Of a DNA stretch of 52,830 bases, positions 9,085-18,960 are shown piece by piece. This stretch comes from Acidimicrobiales bacterium. GTDB taxonomy: Bacteria > Actinomycetota > Acidimicrobiia > Acidimicrobiales > UBA8592. Where the stretch lies: positions 1-52,830 of the forward strand of contig JASLWO010000014.1 of assembly GCA_030740795.1 (NCBI GenBank). Reading direction: 5' to 3'. Below the pieces are notes generated by a model. The model did not search any database. It was not told the DNA's origin and saw nothing but the letters and a program-made list of their open reading frames with translations. A program made the translations under genes and the position numbers. Within the stretch, counting starts at the first letter, position 1. Each line of letters begins with the position of its first letter.

Positions 9085-9359
9085 CTAAGAACCTTTATGA
9101 GACTGTAATTCCTTTGAGTCCCAACTGTTAATTTTTTGGTCATTTTCTACCTTGAGAGAGCGATTTGAGTTATTTGTATTTGGGCATTACGGCGTAGCGA
9201 TTAACAATAGGTCAGCGAGTTATTATACGTTGCGATGTCAATAGATTCTCTAAGAACGTCAGTTCTCGCGAGACAATTGGGAAAACTACAACCTAAATAT
9301 AGTCTTTCTATCGTTCATAACGATACGATTCACGACTGAAGAGGTAAATTTCTTTACTT
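9085..9359. promoter_or_regulatory. Divergent control region between fabD and tRNA-Leu, with two inverted repeats
   Basis: This 275-base gap must hold the promoter of the minus-strand fab operon and that of the plus-strand tRNA gene. A TATAAT box reads on the minus strand at 9222-9227. AGAAC-gtca-GTTCT (9253-9266) lies just upstream of it and could be an operator for a lipid regulator. A second palindrome, TATCGTT-cat-AACGATA (9309-9325), lies 35 bases before the tRNA. Roles are inferred from position only. Confidence 0.4.
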
Positions 9360-9447
<88 letters not shown>

Positions 9448-9517
9448 AACAGTTAATTACCCAATGGCGAATAGTATTTTTGAGTTCTTAGCAGGAGCTA
9501 GCTACTAAGATGCATGA

Positions 9518-9808
9518 GTGGCAAGTAAGTTACTAGAACGACGTTTGATTGAAACGGGGCAAAGATTAAAACAACTCCGTGCTGATCTCCAAGTTGCCGA
9601 AGAGCAACTTTCCCATTTCTCTGATGATGCTGATGATGCTCGTATCAAGTCTCTGGTTTCTGAAACGCCTCTTGCTGGAAAAGAACTTCGTGAGGCCAGC
9701 AAACATGCAGAATCAATGCGCAGGCACCGAAACTCATTATTAAGAGAAATTCTTAAAGTAGAAACTCTGCAAGATGAACTTCTTGACCAAATGGCAGCCG
9801 AGAAATGA
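9518..9808 (+). CDS. Small coiled-coil protein coupled to the ANTAR regulator
   Basis: I do not recognise this 96-residue protein. It is almost entirely charged and helical, with heptad-like spacing (residues 4-35 and 55-95), so it should form a coiled coil; no enzymatic motif is visible. The start is a GTG at 9518 with a poor ribosome binding site. Its TGA stop overlaps the ATG of the downstream response regulator in ATGA, which implies coupled translation and perhaps a joint function. A role as partner or signal-input adaptor of the regulator is speculation. Confidence 0.7.
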   Translation: MASKLLERRLIETGQRLKQLRADLQVAEEQLSHFSDDADDARIKSLVSETPLAGKELREASKHAESMRRHRNSLLREILKVETLQDELLDQMAAEK

Positions 9809-10392
9809 AGGACGAGAAAAAGCAATTGGTAAGGATTGTCATCGCTGAAGACGAAGCGATAATTCGCCTTGACCTGCGGGAGAGCCTTGAGGCTGAAGGC
9901 TATGTCGTAGTAGGAGAAACCGGTCGCGGTGACGAAGCGATAGAACTAGCAAGAGATCTGAATCCTGATGTAGTCATACTCGATATAAAAATGCCAGGCC
10001 TAACCGGAATTGAAGCCGCAAAGGTTATAAGCGATGAGAAGATAGCGGCAGTTCTCTTGTTAACAGCTTTTAGCCAACGTGATTTAATTCAAGATGCAAG
10101 CCAAGCCGGAGCTTTGGCATATCTCGTAAAACCATTTCAGCGCAGTGAATTAGTTCCATCAGTTGAACTAGCTATAGGTCGATTCAAAGAAATTTCCGAC
10201 CTTAAAGAAAAAAATGACGCATTATTAGAAAATCTTGAAACTCGAAAGATTGTGGATCGGGCTAAAGGAACTTTAATGGATCAATTTGCTCTGAAGGAGA
10301 GAGATGCCTACCGCTATCTCCAAAAGAGAGCGATGGAAGAACGTTTACCCATGAAAGAAATAGCGCTTTTAATCTTAGAAGATGAGGCATAG
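9805..10392 (+). CDS. pdtaR: Response regulator with C-terminal ANTAR RNA-binding domain
   Basis: This is a phosphorylation-controlled antiterminator. Residues 10-125 form a receiver domain with the acidic pair at Glu15/Asp16, phospho-acceptor Asp60 in VVILDIKMPG, the switch threonine in LLLTAFS and Lys in YLVKPF. A short coiled-coil linker leads to an ANTAR domain (about 133-194) with the typical RAKGTLMDQF and AYRYLQKRAM motifs, which in the family binds paired RNA hairpins. In Mycobacterium the equivalent gene (pdtaR) also lies upstream of polA and rpsA, which supports orthology. No histidine kinase is encoded nearby; the small coiled-coil gene upstream overlaps it. Confidence 0.9.
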   Translation: MKDEKKQLVRIVIAEDEAIIRLDLRESLEAEGYVVVGETGRGDEAIELARDLNPDVVILDIKMPGLTGIEAAKVISDEKIAAVLLLTAFSQRDLIQDASQAGALAYLVKPFQRSELVPSVELAIGRFKEISDLKEKNDALLENLETRKIVDRAKGTLMDQFALKERDAYRYLQKRAMEERLPMKEIALLILEDEA

Positions 10393-10437
10393 TTTGTATT
10401 CAAGGCTTCAGGGGAAAGAATAAGAGGAAATGAAAAG

Positions 10438-13107
10438 ATGAAATCGGTGATGTTGATAGATGGCAACTCGTTGCTCTATAGAGCATTTTTCGCATTGTCT
10501 GAAGCAGATATGAGAACTTCAGGAGGTCAACCAACTGGAGCGATATATGGATTTTTGACTATGTTAATTAACTTAATTCGCGACCATGACCCAGACGGGG
10601 TAGCGGTGGCTTTCGATTTGCCCGTCCCTACTTTCCGTCATGAAAAAATAGAAACGTACAAAGCGGGTAGGGCGGAAACTCCAGATGATTTAAAGCTACA
10701 ATTCGATGTAGCTAAAGAAGCTCTTGAAGTTCTTGGAATTCAATCAATAGAAAAAGCCGGATTTGAAGCTGATGATATCCTCGCAACGTTTGCTGCTAAA
10801 GCTATAAATAAAGAAATTTCAGCAATAGTAGTGACCGGTGATCGAGATAGCTATCAATTGGTAAGGGACCCATTCGTAAAAGTTCTTTACAACCGCCGAG
10901 GGGTTTCGGACTATGTTTTGTATGACGAAGACGGAATCCGAGAACGCACAGGGGTGACTCCCTCGGATTACGTGACTTACGCTGCTTTACGCGGAGACAA
11001 ATCAGATAATCTCCCTGGAGTACCTGGCGTTGGAGAGAAAACAGCTGCAAAGCTAGTGAACCAATACAGGACCCTCGACGGGATTTTTGGTGCCGCTAAT
11101 GAACAGACGCCTAAACTGCGCTCAAATTTAGAAGAGAATGAACAACAAGCCCGATTAAACGTAGAAATTATGACACTTGTTACCGATGTACCCACAGGCG
11201 TTGATCTAGAAGATTTGACTCCGAATAAACCTGAAATAAACGAAGTTAAGAAATTATTTGAGAAGTTAGAATTGCGGACCCTTTACCAACGTCTAGGTGA
11301 GGTGTTTGAGGGCGAATTTGCTTCAGAGGATGAGAAAGTTCAAAGTTTGAAAACGAAATGCAACTTACTTTCTAATACGTCAGAGCTGATAGACCATCTC
11401 CAAATTTTTGATAAAGAAACTGGTCCCATTGGGTTAGCTGGAAGTTGGGCTACTGAGGAAAGTCTGTCCGGATTGGCCGTTGGGATCAACCAAAATGAAG
11501 GTGCTGCTATCTGGTTCCCAATAACTTTTCTTAAAGACAAAGAAGTCAAAGACATTTTCTCGACCTTCTTGCAACGCGAGGGAGGCATCGTAGGGCATGG
11601 ACTGAAAAGATTAATTCGGGGTTTACTGTGGGAAGGTTACCCTCCACTGAAGATACATTTGGATACTCAAATAGCGGCGTATCTTTTGAATCCAGCGGAG
11701 GCAGACTATCCGCTGCCGGATTTAACTATGCAATACGCTGGTAGAAATTTCACTATTGATGAAGTGGCAGAAGAAGGACAACTTAACCTTGATGGAGACC
11801 CTGAAGCAGTTGAAATGGAATCAGCGCAAGAAGCTCTTTGTGCGAGTGTTCTAGCTAACCCCTTAAAGGTCGCGATCAAGGAACAAGGTTTAGAAAACCT
11901 GAATGAGGAAATAGAGATTCCGCTGATAGGTGTTCTCGCTGAAATGGAATATCTTGGAATCCAAATTGATGTAAAACGACTTACCGAACTTCGTGATGAA
12001 CTTCAAAATGAGGTTGGAAAAATCCGAGAAATTATTCATGAATTGGCGGGAGAAGAATTTAATGTCAATTCAACGAAACAACTTCAAGTGGTTTTGTTTG
12101 AGAACCTAGGTTTGACGCCACGGAAAAAGACAAAGACTGGTTACAGCACTGACGCTCAAACTTTGGAGAAAATGAAAGATGATCATCCAGTGGTTAACCA
12201 GCTATTGCAATATAGGGAAGTAGAAAAACTTAGATCAACCTATGGAGAGGGTTTACTCGCTGTGGTGGGGTCGGGAGACAGGATCAGAGCTACCTTTCGC
12301 CAAACTGTAGCGCGGACTGGAAGGCTAAGTTCCGATGCACCGAATTTGCACAATATTCCTGTCCGTACCGAGAAAGGAAAAGTGTTTCGAGAGGTTTTCA
12401 TTGCTAAAGAAGATTGGAGATTGCTTGTTGCTGACTATAACCAGATAGAACTCCGCTGCATTGCCCATCTGTCCGAAGATCCGGGACTTATTAGAGCGTT
12501 TAAAGCCGGTGAAGATATCCACACTGCTACCGCAGCACAAGTTTTCGGAGTGGTTCCCGAAGAAGTTTCTAAGGCACAGAGGGAACGAGCAAAAATGGTA
12601 AGTTACGGGCTTGTTTACGGAATGGAAGCGTATGGCCTTGCGCAGAGACTAGGCATTGCTAATAAAGAAGCAGCGAATATATTGGATTCGTATTTCGGAG
12701 CTTTCCCTTCAGTGAAAGATTATATGGAGTCAACGGTTCAGGTAGCTAAAGAACGGGGATACACAGAAACACTTTTTGGGCGAAGGCGTCGTATTCCTGA
12801 ACTCATGTCGTCAAACTCAAGGATACGTGCAGCGGGAGAAAGACAAGCAATGAATGCTGGCATACAGGGCCTAGCGGCAGATATTTTCAAAGTTGCTCTC
12901 GTTAACCTCCACTATCGTCTCAAAAAAGAAAACATGGGAAGCCGCATAGTTCTTCAAGTCCACGATGAAGTTATTCTAGAGTGCCCCAAAGAAGAAGTTT
13001 ACGATGCAGAAAAAGCGACTATAGAAGTCATGGGATCGGCATTTGATATGAGCGTGCCTTTGGCAGTGAATATCAGTTCAGGTGCGACTTGGGCCGAAGC
13101 GAAATAG
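10438..13107 (+). CDS. polA: DNA polymerase I
   Basis: PolA fills gaps and removes primers in replication and repair. Residues 1-290 are the 5'-3' exonuclease (LIDGNSLLYRAFFA, the VTGDRDSYQLV acidic site, LRGDKSDNLPGVPGVGEKTA). The middle domain resembles the proofreading exonuclease but looks inactive: the second motif reads GHGLKRLIR without the catalytic Asp, and the Tyr/Asp of the third is missing. The polymerase has motif A DYNQIELR, O-helix KMVSYGLVYG and motif C VHDEVILE. Tyr723 replaces the Phe of E. coli (Phe762). The length of 889 is normal. A GAGGAAATG ribosome binding site precedes the ATG. Confidence 0.96.
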   Translation: MKSVMLIDGNSLLYRAFFALSEADMRTSGGQPTGAIYGFLTMLINLIRDHDPDGVAVAFDLPVPTFRHEKIETYKAGRAETPDDLKLQFDVAKEALEVLGIQSIEKAGFEADDILATFAAKAINKEISAIVVTGDRDSYQLVRDPFVKVLYNRRGVSDYVLYDEDGIRERTGVTPSDYVTYAALRGDKSDNLPGVPGVGEKTAAKLVNQYRTLDGIFGAANEQTPKLRSNLEENEQQARLNVEIMTLVTDVPTGVDLEDLTPNKPEINEVKKLFEKLELRTLYQRLGEVFEGEFASEDEKVQSLKTKCNLLSNTSELIDHLQIFDKETGPIGLAGSWATEESLSGLAVGINQNEGAAIWFPITFLKDKEVKDIFSTFLQREGGIVGHGLKRLIRGLLWEGYPPLKIHLDTQIAAYLLNPAEADYPLPDLTMQYAGRNFTIDEVAEEGQLNLDGDPEAVEMESAQEALCASVLANPLKVAIKEQGLENLNEEIEIPLIGVLAEMEYLGIQIDVKRLTELRDELQNEVGKIREIIHELAGEEFNVNSTKQLQVVLFENLGLTPRKKTKTGYSTDAQTLEKMKDDHPVVNQLLQYREVEKLRSTYGEGLLAVVGSGDRIRATFRQTVARTGRLSSDAPNLHNIPVRTEKGKVFREVFIAKEDWRLLVADYNQIELRCIAHLSEDPGLIRAFKAGEDIHTATAAQVFGVVPEEVSKAQRERAKMVSYGLVYGMEAYGLAQRLGIANKEAANILDSYFGAFPSVKDYMESTVQVAKERGYTETLFGRRRRIPELMSSNSRIRAAGERQAMNAGIQGLAADIFKVALVNLHYRLKKENMGSRIVLQVHDEVILECPKEEVYDAEKATIEVMGSAFDMSVPLAVNISSGATWAEAK

Positions 13108-13868
13108 ATTCCCCACCTTTTAATGCCTACTATGACAATATGGGGGGCCATTGGTTTGAAGAAGCTGCAAGTCACATGGGGGAAGCGTACCTTAGGTATT
13201 CATTTACTAAGGGAACAGAACAAGAAGTCAACTTTCTAATAGACCACTTAGGGCTCAAACCAGGGATGCGAGTTCTAGACGTTGGCTGTGGACCAGGCAG
13301 GCACGCTCACTTGTTAGCAGAAAGAGGGGTAGAAGTTATTGGAATAGATATCAGCAAAAAGTTTATTGAGATAGCTGAGCAAAATAAGCTACCTGGTTTA
13401 AAATTTCTGAGACTTGATGCTCGTGAAATGCAATTCAAAAAAGAATTTGATGCTGTCATATCTTTATGTCAAGGAGCTTTCGGTCTGGCAGCTGAACCCC
13501 AAACAGCAGTTGAAATTAGAGATCCAGATGGAGAGATTCTTAAAAGAATGAGTTCGTGTTTAGTAGACGGAGGAAAATTAGCACTGACAGCTTTTTCTGC
13601 GTATTTCCAGCTTCAATATTTAGAAGAAAGAGACACATTTTATGCTGATCACGGAGTCAACCATGAGGTAGCAGTATTGAAAGACCCTATAGGGAAGGAG
13701 ACGAAACAAGATTTGTGGACCAGTTGCTTTACCCCAAGAGAATTGAGACTGATGGCAGCGCAAGCAGGATTAACAGTAGAATCGATCTGGTCCGTTTCTC
13801 CTGGCAGGTACGAGTGTTTAACTCCAACCCATACAACGCCCGAATTTTTGCTTATCGCAACTAGATAA
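13089..13868 (+). CDS. Class I SAM-dependent methyltransferase
   Basis: This is a methyltransferase with the Rossmann SAM-binding loop VLDVGCGPGRHA near residues 62-73 and the acidic end of strand two in VIGIDIS. Strand four reads FDAVISLCQGAFGL. The substrate is not evident from the sequence. The TTG start at 13089 overlaps the end of polA and has AGGTG just upstream; an in-frame ATG at 13140 is an alternative but would remove the conserved YYD segment that usually precedes the domain. With 259 residues it is complete. It lies between polA and rpsA on the same strand. Confidence 0.8.
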   Translation: MGRSEIDSPPFNAYYDNMGGHWFEEAASHMGEAYLRYSFTKGTEQEVNFLIDHLGLKPGMRVLDVGCGPGRHAHLLAERGVEVIGIDISKKFIEIAEQNKLPGLKFLRLDAREMQFKKEFDAVISLCQGAFGLAAEPQTAVEIRDPDGEILKRMSSCLVDGGKLALTAFSAYFQLQYLEERDTFYADHGVNHEVAVLKDPIGKETKQDLWTSCFTPRELRLMAAQAGLTVESIWSVSPGRYECLTPTHTTPEFLLIATR

Positions 13869-13930
13869 ATATCGGATATATGTGGTTAGCGAGTTGGCTC
13901 TTAGAGAGCGACTGATACCCTAAATAGTCG

Positions 13931-13960
13931 TTGACTTTCTCGGAATAAACATCTTATGAA
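13931..13960 (+). promoter_or_regulatory. Candidate rpsA promoter
   Basis: TTGACT (13931-13936) and TATGAA (13955-13960) are spaced by 18 bases, a good match to a housekeeping sigma promoter. Transcription would begin near 13967, just before rpsA. Confidence 0.55.
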
Positions 13961-13974
13961 ACCAACGTGTCCTA

Positions 13975-15315
13975 TTGTCTACCAGAAATAATTACATGTC
14001 CTCTACTGAAATAAACGAAACCATTGACGGCTACACACCGAGAGAAATTGCGGTAAATGATCTAGGGGATAAATCACTTGACGATGCGTTTGCAGAGTCC
14101 ATGGTTCAAGTTGAAGATGGACAATTGGTTTCAGGGACGGTCGTTAAAGTTGACAGAGAGGAAGCTCTCCTTGACATAGGATTTAAATCCGAAGGAGTCA
14201 TACCGCGGAGAGAACTCTCAATAAGGAACGACGTATCTGTTGATGAACTGGTAAGTGTGGGTGACCAGATCGAAGCATTAGTCATCCAAAAAGAAGACAA
14301 AGAAGGTCGGTTGATTCTCTCAAAGAAACGAGCCCAATATGAGAAGGCCTGGGGAGACATTCAAAAAGTCAAAGACAATGATGGAATGGTCAAAGGCTTA
14401 GTGATTGAAGTTGTAAAGGGAGGATTAATTGTAGATATTGGTTTACGGGGTTTCCTTCCAGCATCTTTAGTTGAACTTCGACGAGTCCGTGACCTTCAGC
14501 CCTATATGGGGATGGAGATTGAAGCAAAGATTATAGAGTTGGATAGAAATAGAAATAACGTAGTTCTTTCAAGAAGGTCTTGGCTAGAAGAAACCCAGAA
14601 AGAACAAAGGGAAGAATTCTTAGATCTCTTAAAACCTGGAGAGCGGCGGAACGGAGTAATATCTTCAGTGGTTAATTTCGGAGCGTTCGTAGATTTGGGA
14701 GGGATGGATGGTCTGATCCACGTGTCCGAACTCTCATGGAAACACGTAAGTCACCCGTCAGATGTTGTGACTATCGGAGACGAGGTCGAAATTGAAGTTC
14801 TGGAAGTAGACCTTGACCGAGAGAGAATAAGCCTTTCATTAAAAGCCACCCAACAGGACCCATGGCAGGAATTCGCAGACTCGCACCGTGTCGGAGAACT
14901 TGTTTATGGTCGAGTTACCAAACTTGTTCCTTTCGGAAGTTTCGTTCAGGTGGGGGACAACATTGAAGGGTTAGTCCATATCTCTGAGATGTCAGAACAC
15001 CACGTTGACTTGCCTGAACAAGTTGTTACTCCTGGTGAAGAACTATGGGTGAAGATCATTGACGTGGATCTAGATAAGCGAAGGATAAGTCTCTCTGTTA
15101 AACAAGCCGCAGAAGGCGGAGTGGTCGCAGAAGAATATCAAGAGCACTTTGGCGAACAGAATTATGACACGGAAGGTAACTACATAGGGCCAGCGGTGGA
15201 GTTAGACCCTGAAGCAGCGGCGGAACTTGAAGAAGCTTGGTCAGCGTATGAAGTAAGCGAGCAAGAAAGATTAACTGCGGAAACAGAGAGCGAAAGTGAA
15301 CTCGACGCAGAGTGA
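13975..15315 (+). CDS. rpsA: 30S ribosomal protein S1
   Basis: S1 binds mRNA at the ribosome and helps translation start. Four S1/OB repeats can be read at about residues 48-118, 135-202, 220-290 and 304-376. The last two have the strongest motifs (GAFVDLGGMDGLIHVSELS and GSFVQVGDNIEGLVHISEMS). Four repeats and about 450-480 residues are the usual actinobacterial form, compared with six in E. coli. The acidic C-terminal tail is unstructured. The start is either TTG at 13975 or ATG at 13996; neither has a clear ribosome binding site. The gene is followed closely by coaE, as in Mycobacterium. Confidence 0.95.
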   Translation: MSTRNNYMSSTEINETIDGYTPREIAVNDLGDKSLDDAFAESMVQVEDGQLVSGTVVKVDREEALLDIGFKSEGVIPRRELSIRNDVSVDELVSVGDQIEALVIQKEDKEGRLILSKKRAQYEKAWGDIQKVKDNDGMVKGLVIEVVKGGLIVDIGLRGFLPASLVELRRVRDLQPYMGMEIEAKIIELDRNRNNVVLSRRSWLEETQKEQREEFLDLLKPGERRNGVISSVVNFGAFVDLGGMDGLIHVSELSWKHVSHPSDVVTIGDEVEIEVLEVDLDRERISLSLKATQQDPWQEFADSHRVGELVYGRVTKLVPFGSFVQVGDNIEGLVHISEMSEHHVDLPEQVVTPGEELWVKIIDVDLDKRRISLSVKQAAEGGVVAEEYQEHFGEQNYDTEGNYIGPAVELDPEAAAELEEAWSAYEVSEQERLTAETESESELDAE

Positions 15316-15327
15316 AGTGATTTCTCT

Positions 15328-15960
15328 ATGCCAGAATTCGCAATAACCGGTGGAATAGGGTCAGGCAAAACAACAGTCGCTAAAATGCTTGTAGCTAAAG
15401 GCGCAGCACTGATTGATGCGGATCAAATCGTGCACGATTTACAGAATCCTGGCCAAAAAGTATATGAATCTATAGTTGAATGTTTTGGGCAGAAGGTGCT
15501 GCTAGAAGATGGAGGATTGGATCGACAAAAAATCGCCGACCTCGTTTTTAGCGATCCCAAAGAATTAGAAGCGCTAAACAAAATAGTTCACCCAGCTGTT
15601 GGAAAAGAAATGGCGGCTCTTCGTGAAAAATATGCTTCCGAGGGTCGTATTGTATTGATTGATATACCGTTACTTATCAATTCTGAGGGTGAATTAAGTC
15701 GAGAAGAGTACGAGTTTCTCAAAGGAAAAATAGTAGTTGATTGCGAGCCGGAAATAGCTATTTCTCGTCTCATCACTTATAGGAGTTTCAAAGAAGCAGA
15801 CGCAAGAGCGAGGATAGATAAGCAAGCCACTCGTGATCAGCGCAACAAACACGCAGATTTCATGATAAATAACAATGGTCACGAAGAAAGCCTCAACGAA
15901 CAAGTGGAAGCATGTTGGGGATGGATGCAATCATTGGTCAAGGGGAAATCCAATCAGTAG
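15328..15960 (+). CDS. coaE: Dephospho-CoA kinase
   Basis: CoaE phosphorylates dephospho-CoA in the last step of coenzyme A synthesis. The P-loop GGIGSGKTTVA is at residues 8-18, followed by DADQIVH and the conserved VLIDIPLL segment. The 210-residue length matches the single-domain form; the C-terminal UPF0157 fusion of some mycobacterial CoaE proteins is absent. It starts 12 bases after the rpsA stop and ends 9 bases before uvrB, so the three genes are likely one transcript. Confidence 0.94.
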   Translation: MPEFAITGGIGSGKTTVAKMLVAKGAALIDADQIVHDLQNPGQKVYESIVECFGQKVLLEDGGLDRQKIADLVFSDPKELEALNKIVHPAVGKEMAALREKYASEGRIVLIDIPLLINSEGELSREEYEFLKGKIVVDCEPEIAISRLITYRSFKEADARARIDKQATRDQRNKHADFMINNNGHEESLNEQVEACWGWMQSLVKGKSNQ

Positions 15961-15969
15961 AATCTTCAA

Positions 15970-18012
15970 ATGGTGAAACGTTCAGAAGCCATCCCATTTA
16001 AAGTCATCTCCGATTTCAAACCAGCAGGAGATCAACCTGCAGCTATTTCAAAACTATCAACTGGCATTAATAACGGAGCAGAATTCCAAACACTTCTTGG
16101 AGTTACTGGGTCAGGGAAAAGCGCTACGATCGCGTGGACCATTGAACAAGTGCAGCGCCCAACATTAGTCATGGCGCCAAACAAATCTCTAGCTGCCCAA
16201 CTTGCCAATGAACTTAGAGGCTTCTTCCCAAACAATCGCGTTGAATATTTCGTAAGCTACTACGACTATTACCAACCCGAAGCTTATATACCATCCAGTG
16301 ACACTTTCATAGAGAAAGATTCATCAGTGAATGATGAAATTGACAGATTGAGACATGCATCAACTGCTGCTTTACTTACACGTCGCGACACAATCATTGT
16401 GGCCTCTGTGTCCTGCATTTACGGTCTTGGATCGCCGGAAGAATATTTAACACAGTTGCTTGTCCTTAGAGCCGGAGAGGAATACGACCAAAGGGAAATT
16501 CTTCGCACATTAGTCAGTATGCAATACGATCGAAACGACATCAACCTAATTCGAGGCAATTTTCGCGTTCGAGGAGGCAGCCTCGAGATTCATCCCGCCT
16601 ACGAAGAAAATATCTTCAGAATAGAATTCTTTGGTGACGAAATTGAAAAAATTATTTCTTTGGACCCAGTCACCGGAGAGATCATTCAAGAATTCCCAGA
16701 AATAGTAATTTTCCCTGCGACCCATTATGTCGCAAGCGACGAACGATTACATAAGGCTATGCAAGGCATTCAAAACGAATTACAAATACAACTAAAAGAT
16801 TTTGAAACTAATGACAAACTCCTAGAAGCACAGCGGCTCCGCATGAGGACCGAACATGACTTAGAAATGATGGAAGAAGTAGGATTTTGCACCGGAATCG
16901 AGAACTACTCCATGCATATTGATGGGAGAAATTATGGAGAGCCTCCATTTACGTTACTTGACTATTTCCCCGATGATTTTCTATGCGTGATTGACGAATC
17001 GCATGTAGCTGTGCCTCAACTCCATGGACAATACGCAGGTGATCGGAGCAGAAAAGAAACATTAATAGAGCATGGTTTTAGACTTCCTTCCGCAGCGGAT
17101 AATCGGCCACTTCGATTTGAAGAAATTATGAAACGTCTAAATCAGGTGGTGTTTCTCTCAGCAACGCCAGGGAAGCATGAACTAGAGGTTTCAAACCAGA
17201 TCGTTGAACAAATTATCCGTCCAACAGGTCTCGTTGACCCTGAAGTCGTTGTAAAACCCACAACCGGTCAAATCGATGACTTGCTCGGTCTGATTAGAAA
17301 TCGGACTGATTCAAAGGAACGCGTACTTGTCACGACACTCACCAAAAAAATGTCGGAAGATTTGACCGACTACTTGCTTGAATTAGGGATAAAAGTCCGG
17401 TACCTCCATAGTGATATTGACACGATTGAACGAATCGAGATTCTTCGCGACCTACGCCTAGGCGAATTCGATGTTCTGGTAGGGATTAATCTCCTTAGAG
17501 AAGGATTAGACCTTCCTGAAGTTTCTCTAGTGGCAATTCTTGATGCTGATAAAGAAGGTTTCCTCAGGAGCGAAACTTCCCTTGTCCAAACGATAGGAAG
17601 AGCAGCGCGAAATGTCGGAGGGCAGGTCATCATGTACGCAGACCAAGTGACGAATTCAATGCAGCGGGCTATCTCCGAAACGAACAGAAGAAGACAGATG
17701 CAAATGCAGTACAACGAAGAGAATGGGATAGATCCACAGACCATCAGAAAAGCGGTTACAGATATTCTCTCGATGATCAGACCGGCACAAACAACAGTTC
17801 CTCAGTCCGTGAAAGATAAAGGAAAGGAAAAGAAAAGATCAGAACATCTTCTTGGAAAAATTGAGGAACTCCCTGAAGGCCAGTTAGAGCGCCTAGTCCT
17901 GACGCTAGAGGAAGAAATGAACGAGGCAGCAGGGGATCTAAGGTTTGAATATGCCGCACGGCTACGAGATGAAATCCGTGAACTTAAAAGAGACCTAAAA
18001 GATATGAAATGA
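15970..18012 (+). CDS. uvrB: Excinuclease ABC subunit B
   Basis: UvrB is the damage-verifying helicase of nucleotide excision repair. It receives DNA from UvrA and recruits UvrC. The Walker A motif [13 protein letters not shown] is near residue 45, the [10 protein letters not shown] beta-hairpin that probes the lesion is near residue 97, the DESH helicase box is near 342, and the QTIGRAARN motif VI is present. A C-terminal UVR motif (about 640-675) that contacts UvrC is intact. The length of 680 is normal. uvrA and uvrC lie downstream in this window, so all three excinuclease subunits are clustered. Confidence 0.96.
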   Translation: MVKRSEAIPFKVISDFKPAGDQPAAISKLSTGINNGAEFQTLLGVTGSGKSATIAWTIEQVQRPTLVMAPNKSLAAQLANELRGFFPNNRVEYFVSYYDYYQPEAYIPSSDTFIEKDSSVNDEIDRLRHASTAALLTRRDTIIVASVSCIYGLGSPEEYLTQLLVLRAGEEYDQREILRTLVSMQYDRNDINLIRGNFRVRGGSLEIHPAYEENIFRIEFFGDEIEKIISLDPVTGEIIQEFPEIVIFPATHYVASDERLHKAMQGIQNELQIQLKDFETNDKLLEAQRLRMRTEHDLEMMEEVGFCTGIENYSMHIDGRNYGEPPFTLLDYFPDDFLCVIDESHVAVPQLHGQYAGDRSRKETLIEHGFRLPSAADNRPLRFEEIMKRLNQVVFLSATPGKHELEVSNQIVEQIIRPTGLVDPEVVVKPTTGQIDDLLGLIRNRTDSKERVLVTTLTKKMSEDLTDYLLELGIKVRYLHSDIDTIERIEILRDLRLGEFDVLVGINLLREGLDLPEVSLVAILDADKEGFLRSETSLVQTIGRAARNVGGQVIMYADQVTNSMQRAISETNRRRQMQMQYNEENGIDPQTIRKAVTDILSMIRPAQTTVPQSVKDKGKEKKRSEHLLGKIEELPEGQLERLVLTLEEEMNEAAGDLRFEYAARLRDEIRELKRDLKDMK

Positions 18013-18084
18013 AAGTAGTCGCGCTTACGCTTCGTAGCTGTCACTATCATAAACTTTGCTAAGCGCCGGTTCTTAGGAGTCTGA

Positions 18085-18954
18085 TTGGGTATCAAAGAAC
18101 GAATAACTGCGAGGGTAGTTAACCTATTTTCTCATAGCGAACAACCGCTTGAAAAGACGTCACAGTACCAAGGCGATAGCGGGCTCTTCGGACCGGAGTC
18201 GATAAGTTGGGAAGTACTGGGTGATGTATCAAGTTTTATAGGCGGAATTAGAGCCTTGATGATCCAAGCTGCCCACCCAGAAGTAGCAGCTGGAGTTTCT
18301 GATCACTCCAGATATCGAGAAGATCCGCTCGGCCGACTTAGCCGAACAGCGTATTACGTGACTTCAATGACATACGGTGCAACTCTTGAAATAAACCATG
18401 CAGTTCAGATGGTTAAAAACGCGCATTCTGGAGTTTCAGAACGAGGCTTAACGTACAGCGCTACTGCACCAGAATACAGTGCTTGGGTCCACAACACGTT
18501 AACAGATTCTTTTCTGCAGGCATTCCACGATTTCCGAAGACCAATAACGGATCAAGAAGCGGATAGATTTGTTCGCGAGCAGGCAGTTATAGGCAAGAGA
18601 ATGGGAGCAGAACCATTGCCGGAAACGGCAGAAGCTCTCAGAACATGGATAGTGAAACATCCGGCGATAGCTGAATCAGAAGCGATGAAAGAAGCTATCG
18701 CGTTTCTTAAGAAACCACCGCTATCACGAATCGAATTGATCGGATACAGAATTCTTCAGCAAGCAGCAGCCTCAACGATTGATCCAGAGATTCAGAAAAT
18801 ACTAGGTTTAAAAACGTCTTATTCATCTCTCATCGTTGGGAAAGGGTTAATCAAAAACCTTCGTTGGGCACTTAAATTCAGTCCCGCATGGAAGGCGGCG
18901 TTGCTCCGGTCAGGCGCCGAATTTGACCACACGCTTTTCAGAAATGACGCTTAA
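18085..18954 (+). CDS. MpaB/Lcp-type oxygenase domain protein (DUF2236)
   Basis: This is a member of the family that includes the fungal oxygenase MpaB and the rubber oxygenase Lcp. Those members bind a b-type haem. The family signature is clear: AAHPEVAAGVSDHSRYREDP followed by GRLSRTAYYV, with histidines in the expected region, and a later basic segment (FVREQAVIGKRMG). The 289-residue length is typical for the stand-alone bacterial form. The substrate is unknown. The TTG start at 18085 is chosen because TTAGGAGT lies six bases upstream. It follows uvrB after 72 bases and converges on the alpha/beta hydrolase gene. Confidence 0.85.
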   Translation: MGIKERITARVVNLFSHSEQPLEKTSQYQGDSGLFGPESISWEVLGDVSSFIGGIRALMIQAAHPEVAAGVSDHSRYREDPLGRLSRTAYYVTSMTYGATLEINHAVQMVKNAHSGVSERGLTYSATAPEYSAWVHNTLTDSFLQAFHDFRRPITDQEADRFVREQAVIGKRMGAEPLPETAEALRTWIVKHPAIAESEAMKEAIAFLKKPPLSRIELIGYRILQQAAASTIDPEIQKILGLKTSYSSLIVGKGLIKNLRWALKFSPAWKAALLRSGAEFDHTLFRNDA

Positions 18955-18960
18955 TTAACG

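Noticed and set aside
9219-9240. TTGACA and TATAAT close together on the minus strand before fabD
   Set aside because: They are separated by only eight bases, too close to act as a -35/-10 pair. Only the TATAAT box was kept as a weak candidate.
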